Positions 58,313 to 64,000 of a stretch of 64,000 nucleotides of DNA are shown in pieces. Both the position numbers and the translations under genes were made by a program. Source of the DNA: Carettochelys insculpta (Eukaryota; Chordata; Testudines; Carettochelyidae); NCBI RefSeq assembly GCF_033958435.1, contig NC_134137.1:172249501-172313500 (forward strand), written 5' to 3'. Position 1 is the stretch's first letter. Every line of letters starts with the position of its first letter. The notes beneath the pieces were generated by a model that was given only the letters and a program-made list of their open reading frames with translations, searched no databases and was not told the DNA's origin.

Positions 58313-58529
58313 GTGTATTGACTAGCACGGTTCCCTCTCTGTTACCATTCTACATAATGTCATCTTGCAAAGAAGTATCAGAGTCTGTTTATGTGAAATG
58401 TGAACCAGCATATAATAGGAGCTTGCTTTGCTTTTAATATGTTGGTGAAGTGGAGATAACACGACTTTGTCACATTTCATGTTCCTACTCACTTTAGTGA
58501 AGAGTGACCAGATTTTTCTCCATACAAAA

Positions 58530-58974
58530 TAGCTATGTCTATACTAGCAGCATCTGTCGACAGAAGTTACTGTTGACAGGGAAATCTCGACAGAACCTCT
58601 GTCAACAGATTGCATCTACACGCATCTTGCCCCGTCGACGGAGAACTGCCAGACTGCACTGCCCTCTGGTGCCAGAAAGCAGAATGGCAGCTCTGCAAAG
58701 AGGGCTGCCAAGTAACCTGAAGCCTTCTCTGTCTCTCTCTGTCTCTGTCTCTGTCTCTGTCTCTCTCTCCAGAAGTGTCTACACTGCATTCCTGTCTACA
58801 GTACCCTGTCAAGAAGTTGTTGTGCCTCAAATTTTTGAGGGATAATATTGTCGAGGAAAATGCAGAGTTCTGGTGAGAATCTGTCCACAGAATGCTTTAA
58901 GTGTGTAGATGGTCCCTGAGTTATGTCAACAGAAGGCCCCTTCTGTTGACAAAACTCTCTAGTGTAGACCTAGC
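58530..58974. mobile_element. MITE with GTCTA.ACTAG terminal repeats
   Basis: The left end TAGCTATGTCTATACTAG and the right end CTAGTGTAGACCTAGC are inverted repeats. Subterminal TCTGTCGACAGAAG and CTTCTGTTGACA are also paired. Flanks AAA and CAA nearly match as a 3-bp duplication. The 445-bp body has repeated GTCGACAG-type units and an internal CTCTGT microsatellite. Harbinger-type by end structure. The sequence differs from copies A-F. Confidence 0.7.
58728..58769 (+). repeat. (CTCTGT)n-type microsatellite inside a MITE
   Basis: About seven imperfect CTCTGT/CTCTCT units. Minus-strand translation gives an Arg/Asp dipeptide run only because of the repeat. Confidence 0.85.
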
Positions 58975-59199
58975 CAATGAGTGAGGGGCAGAACATAGGG
59001 GTAACTTCATTCATCATTATTCTGTCTTCCTGCTAAGTGCAGGATGAGGATGATTTGGCAGGACAGTAATAGGTTCAGCGAGGACTCTCTTAGCACTAAT
59101 TTCTTGGCCTTCTCTAACATAGGGGTTGGGTGCCAGGCTGCAGATTTAATTTGGCCACCTCTTTCTGACCTGCTTAGCCAGCTTTCCATGTTCCAGCAG

Positions 59200-59400
59200 C
59201 TTTAGAAAGGGCCTGGGGCTTGGAGGAATGGGTTCTAATCCTGGTTCTGCCACTGGTGTGACTGTGGGGATATCCTGTCCATCTGTTTTCCTGTCTAACA
59301 TGGAATTATGGCACTGAACCATGCACCTGCCGGGGGGCTGAGAGGATTAATAAATTGATGTCTGTACAGTATTTTGAACACATAAGCCTCTATAAACTGG
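59200..59400 (+). repeat. MIR SINE fragment
   Basis: GGGTTCTAATCCTGGTTCTG then CCACTGGTGTGACTGTGG reproduces the MIR core. A diverged 3' part follows (GAGAGGATTAATAAATTGAT, ACAGTATTTTGAACAC). Confidence 0.7.
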
Positions 59401-59859
59401 CTGAGGATTACATGATCTCTGCTATTTCCTTACTGCTGTTCAGAAGTTATGGTACTATCATGTGTTTTTAGCCCTGGCTGTAGCCACATTTCCTTTGCTC
59501 TCATCTCTCCTTTCTGGACACCATGACAAGAAACTCACTGGAGCAAGTTTCCTCATGTTTCATCTTCAGGGCTGTCCTCTCATCTTCCTCTTCTGCTCAC
59601 TTCTATTACAGTTGTAACAGGAATGGCTTCCTTTTCATCCTTCTGCTGGCATTGCAGAAACATTCCCTTTTTGCTAGCTCAGCTCCAGGAGTTTTCCCTA
59701 AATGCAAAAAGCCTGCAGGAAGGTCTGTTTCTGAATTTTTGTTTTTCCCTTCATGTTCACTCTCATCTCCCTTCACTCTTTCAACATGTCTTTATTTTGA
59801 CCCTAAAGGAGTAAGATATTTAGTTCCGACCTAATAACTTTTAGCCACAGATTTCAAAA

Positions 59860-59995
59860 CTATGACTAATGATGGGTTAGTATCATCCCATTTTACAGAT
59901 GGGAAAACAGACAGGTGGAGAATCTTCTCCAAAGTCACACAGTAAGTAGGACTCAGAAGGAGAGCCCAAGTCTCCTGGCTCCTATACAGTGATGA
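59860..59995 (+). repeat. Ancient MIR/L2-like fragment
   Basis: CCCATTTTACAGATGGGAAA, AAAGTCACACAGTAAGTAGG and CCAAGTCTCCTGGCTCCTA match the conserved 3' segment of old MIR/L2-type repeats. Family assignment is uncertain. Confidence 0.55.
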
Positions 59996-61080
59996 CTGGC
60001 AATCTGGGTCATTTCCAAATGACACCATTCAAAGTTTACTACATCCTCCTGTCTCTCAGGAGAAAAGTATTGGTCTATTCAGAGCAGCATTTTAAGGTCT
60101 GAATCATGCAAGATGCTCACTTGCTCATCAGGTTCATCAAAGACTAAAGTTTCATTAAAACTCCATCTGTGACTGACCCCTACTCCTCATCCTTTCCATA
60201 AAAGGAAGGTTTAAGTGTTTTTCTTCTATATTAATGGACGTGAGTTCTCACCATCTTGACTGGAAATTACGAAAGACACAGCATCCCAAAAACACCTTTC
60301 ACACAGTGGATCAGGGTGAAAAAAAGAATTGGTAAACCAACCTCTATTAAATTCCATATTCCCCAAATGAGAAGTACGTAAACCCTGCTTACTTGCCTTG
60401 ACCCTTGACTATACTACTGCTTTCAGAGAGTTTAAACTGATTCAGGTCGACAAACTGATGGATTTATTTTCCATCATGAGAGGTTTTATTACTGTTTGTT
60501 TTAGCCTGGGTGCTTCCAGAAAGTGGGTTTGTAACACAGGTCTGAATGCTTTGGTATCATAAAGAAAGGGCTTTATTTTCTTTCAGAGAAATAAATACTA
60601 CTCAGAAATGCAAACTTTGATATTGCTCCAGATACAGATCAGTAATATGGGTCTGCTTAAATAGCAACCATTATGGTGTTGTAATATAAAGGCATACTCG
60701 CTTTGATTTATTATTGATATTAATATTAATTTACTAAGAGAGGACTGATTAAATATGACTGAACAAACCACCAACATTTTAAAGCAAAGTTAAATAGAAA
60801 CATAGAATACGGCATTAAAACTTAAGATACAAATTTAGCTAAAGGATTATCCAAAGCTTACTTTTATATTGCGGCAAATTGACCCATCCCAAACCTTACA
60901 AACCTTCTCCTTTGGGGATTGAAAGGTACATACACGTATTTATTTTTACAGGGGTATACTAGTAAATCTAGAAAAACAAACAAACAAACAACAACAAAGA
61001 TAACTCAAACACCTGGGCTCAGAAGAATCAGGGTTCATGTTTATCTCCTCTCTGGGAAAACCCACTGTGGTAGCCAAGTA
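59996..61080. other. Unassigned AT-rich DNA with a (CAAA)n tract
   Basis: A short CAAA-unit run lies at 60974-60992. No gene or repeat family is recognisable. Confidence 0.5.
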
Positions 61081-61113
61081 TCGGAGGGGTAGCTGTGTTA
61101 GTCTGGATCTGTA

Positions 61114-61292
61114 ACAGCAACGAAGGGTCCTGTGGCACCTTATAGACTAACAGAAAAGTTTTGAGCATGAGCTTTCGTGAGCACAGACTCACTTCATCAG
61201 ATGCTCTGATGAAGTGAGTCTGTGCTCACGAAAGCTCATGCTCAAAATTTTTCTGTTAGTCTATAAGGTGCCACAGGACCCTTCGTTGCTGT
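61114..61292. repeat. 88-bp near-perfect palindrome
   Basis: 61114-61201 and 61205-61292 are reverse complements at 87 of 88 positions (only mismatch G versus A within CAGAAAARTTTTGAGC), separated by TGC. The arms carry TGTGGCACCTTATAGACTAA and ATGAGCTTTCGTGAGCACAG, core motifs of a dispersed reptile repeat also present at 58.2 kb and as a scrap at 44.1 kb. The 33 bp to the left (GGAGGGGTAGCTGTGTTAGT) belong to the same repeat but have no partner on the right. Confidence 0.92.
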
Positions 61293-61300
61293 GGTAGCCA

Positions 61301-62212
61301 AAAAACTTTGAATTGTGTGACGTGGCGTTTCCTTCAGTTTGTTCCATTGTAATGTACTCTCTCTCTCACACACACACATAGAGCCACCTACTACACAGAT
61401 GTTTCGACATCCGAGGAGAATCTGTTGCTCTGGATATCTCTGTGGAATGTCTGGCACAGCTGTGTGGAGGCCCAGTGCCAATGTTCCACTATGGTAGTCT
61501 CACTCACCTGCCCAAACAAAAACCCCATCACAATAAGCCAGTGGCCATGGTGGTTCACAGGGTGGAATTGACTGTCTGTAAGGTATCTCTGACAGAGGAA
61601 GAATTATCTTCAGTAGAAGAGGTCCTCTAGCCTATGTTGTAAGAGGGTAAACCAAATTTTCCTGCATGTTGACAGGAAGAGAATTGGCTGTGTCCCAGAT
61701 GTGACTGAGATGTATCTCCATTTGAAGGACCAGCCACAATATGGCAGTGCTGGCTGAACAGAGGAGGTATTTCACATGAAGATCTTTTCCTTCCTTGCGT
61801 TTTTCTGCCAGAGAAAGGGATCTTGGCTAATGAAAGGACAGAAAGGAGGGGCTCGGACTATAGGTAGTAACATTCAGAAAAATTCCCCTCTGCATATCTG
61901 CCTAGCTCTTTGGATCACCAAAATAGAATCACTGCCTACATCTAAGCTGTCATGTAAGATACAGTTTAGGACAGGACAGAATACAGTATTTGGAAATGTT
62001 TAGTCCCTTCATTAAACACATTCAATCAGGCTAGAAGTGTTCAGAGTATCTGCCTGTTGTTTTCTTTAATACCTCAACCTTACTGGGTTAATTAAAGGCT
62101 TCCTGTAGATACAATGGGGCTTCTATTGTCAGTTGTTTGCAGCTTGCATCTTAATCCAGTCACGAGAGGGCATGTACAGCATATACTTTACGATGAACAT
62201 GAGGCATGCACT
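61301..62212. other. Unassigned non-coding DNA
   Basis: No gene or repeat family is seen. A (CTCT)(CACA) mini-tract lies at 61360-61378. Confidence 0.5.
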
Positions 62213-62215
62213 CTA

Positions 62216-62925
62216 TAGCTGCGTCTACACGTGCACGCTACTTCGAAGTAGCGGCACTAACTTCGAAATAGCGCCCGTCACGTCTACACGCGTCGGGCGC
62301 TATTTCGAAGTTGAAATCGACGTTAGGCGGCGAGACGTCGAAGTCGCTAACCCCATGAGGGGATGGGAATAGCGCCCTACTTCGACGTTCAACATCGAAG
62401 TAGGGACGTGTAGACGATCCGCGCCCCGCAACATCGAAATAGCGGGGTCCTCCATGGCGGCCATCAGCTGGGGGGTTGAGAGATACTCTCTCTCCAGCCC
62501 TTGCGGGGCTCTGTGGTCACCGTGGGCAGCAGCCCTTAGCCCAGGGCTTCTGGCTGCTGCTGCTGCAGCTGGGGGTCCGTGCTGCATATACAGGGTCTGC
62601 AACTAGTTGTTGGCTCTGTGTATCTTGCACTGTTTAATGAAAGTGTGTCTGGGAGGGGCCCTTTAAGGGAGCGACTTGCTGTTGAGTCCGCCCCGTGACC
62701 CTGTCTGCAGCTGTGCCTGGCACCCTTATTTCGATGTGTGCTCCTTTGGCGTGTAGACGTTCCCTCGCTGTGCCTATTTCGATGTTGGGCTGAGCAACGT
62801 CGAAGTTGAACATCGACGTTGCCAGCCCTGGAGGACGTGTAGACGTTATTCATCGAAATAGCCTATTTCGATGTCGCAACATCGAAATAAGCTATTTCGA
62901 AGTTGTGTGCACGTGTAGACGTAGC
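62216..62925 (+). mobile_element. Harbinger MITE copy F
   Basis: Flanked by CTA at 62213-62215 and 62926-62928. The ends are TAGCTGCGTCTACACGTG and CACGTGTAGACGTAGC, 710 bp apart. CpG sites are well preserved. It shares diagnostic changes with copy C (CTGTGTATCTTGCACTGTTTA block) and differs from A, B, D and E there. Confidence 0.94.
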
Positions 62926-62928
62926 CTA

Positions 62929-64000
62929 TGTGTACTGCTTCCTGTGAAGAGGTAAAGCCCTCTAGATACAGTGAAAACCTATTATGTTTTCAGAGGTATA
63001 ATCTGCAAAAGCAAAGTAGAAACTATTTTAAGGTTTATAAGCATCCACTTTTTTAACCTTACTCAATGGCATTACACTTTACCCTAACTAAATATTAAAC
63101 TATCTTGAGCTTAGCTATTTATGACACAAAGCCTCTTAGAAATAGAATAATTTATCACCCATAATAGTATGTCAAACCAGAAAAGGGCCTGTAAATGCAC
63201 AGCCAGTTCCCAGCAAAAAAGATTTCAAATTTAATACATATTCATTTGTGCAACTACCATTCATTTCTACTGGAAAACCACTGTTAATTTTTTCAAAGTG
63301 GCTGTCAGGGGGTTCTCCATACAATAAATCTGTTAGAATAGCGTCAAATTTAGGTCTCAGTTACACTGGTGTGGACCTGGGACAACCCCACTGAAATCAG
63401 TTATGTTACTCCAGACCTATGCCAGTATAATTCAAGGTTGGATTTTGTCCTCATTTTTCCAGACTCTTGAAATAGTTTTTCTTCATAGAAATGTTGTTCC
63501 ATTACAAAGTGGAGAATCAGTTTTGCTTGGTAACCTCTGTGGTTGGTCATACCCGTTCCCTATGTGTTACTTCAGCTGCAATAATAGCATTGCTAGCCTT
63601 TGGCAGGATAGCTCATAGGACAAATTTTGTTTCTTAGTGGGATACCCACCACCAAAGCTAGCAATGCAAAGCAAGAGCACCTGCTCCCAAATAACTTTCT
63701 CTAAATTTAACTCAGCTGTCTATTGTTCAGCCAGATCTTCTTTTTCAGAAGAATCTTTGGAAATAGATCCCTAACTGGTCAGTCATGGTGTTCACCTCCT
63801 TCAAATCCCTGTACATTGTTGGTGATATTTCCTACGGAAATGAAAACAGAGACTGAGCTGCACATTGCAACCCGGTTGAACACAAGAAGGTCAGCAAAAT
63901 AGTGAAACTCTAGAACTTTATTCATGCAATATCCACCATTATATCATGCATTGGTGAACGGAAAAATGGCTTGCACATGAGAAAATTCCAGAAGAAATAG
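62929..64000. other. Unassigned AT-rich DNA
   Basis: No gene is recognised. A weak old-repeat string (CAGTTACACTGGTGTGGACC, ACCCCACTGAAATCAG) lies at 63358-63400. Confidence 0.45.

Noticed and set aside
58567..58830. Arg/Asp dipeptide-rich frame resembling an RD splicing factor motif
   Set aside because: It comes from the CTCTGT microsatellite inside a MITE.
1..64000. CRISPR array or bacterial operon
   Set aside because: Repeats are dispersed transposons and microsatellites; there is no regular repeat-spacer pattern and no prokaryotic gene organisation.

Overview
The window looks like non-coding nuclear DNA of a reptile, most probably a hard-shelled (cryptodiran) turtle. The main reasons are tRNA-derived SINEs with the head and tail layout of the turtle Cry/polIII family, CR1 LINE fragments including a readable reverse-transcriptase C-terminus, old MIR SINEs, and many small DNA transposons whose ends carry GTCTACACG and TTCGAAAT motifs that I recall as common in turtle genomes. 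The species call rests on recall of repeat families, not on a search. I found no host protein-coding exon, tRNA, rRNA, operon or CRISPR array. Nearly all open reading frames are chance frames, or frames shared only because repeat copies share sequence.

Layout. 1-18 kb is AT-rich DNA with scattered mobile elements: a 1.26 kb foldback element (4922-6180), a SINE, three hAT-type non-autonomous elements (8153, 10216, 15403; the second sits inside a CR1 fragment with a perfect 8-bp target duplication), a Tigger-like element, and a decayed PIF/Harbinger transposase (17.4-18.0 kb). 18.5-22.5 kb is the centrepiece: a nearly complete PIF/Harbinger transposon with two convergent genes, a Myb/SANT-like DNA-binding protein (+) and a HARBI1-type DDE nuclease (-). 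It is bracketed by an unrelated pair of inverted repeats of about 58 bp. 22.5-34 kb holds a (TG)39 microsatellite, MIR, SINE, CR1, small inverted-repeat elements, the first of six Harbinger MITEs and a probable solo LTR. That LTR abuts a second Harbinger remnant (34.0-35.7 kb) with the same convergent layout, inverted. 37-64 kb carries five more copies of the MITE family (38.7, 42.2, 46.7, 55.2 and 62.2 kb; the first is at 30.9 kb), a further hAT element, a Tigger-like element interrupted by one of the MITEs, and several long hairpins, including an 88-bp near-perfect palindrome at 61.1-61.3 kb.

How the parts fit. In PIF/Harbinger transposons the Myb-like protein binds the element ends and brings in the nuclease. 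The six 0.66-0.71 kb MITEs share their outer sequence with the ends of the 18.5-22.5 kb element, so they are best read as internal-deletion relatives once moved by such a two-protein machine. The local autonomous copy looks recently dead. Its transposase exons are open with a full DDE triad, but the intron acceptor reads AA instead of AG, the Myb gene has two apparent frameshifts and a stop, and the right terminal repeat is missing. Clean 3-bp target duplications (CTG, TTA, CTA, CTA) around four MITEs and their well-kept CpG sites suggest fairly recent activity.
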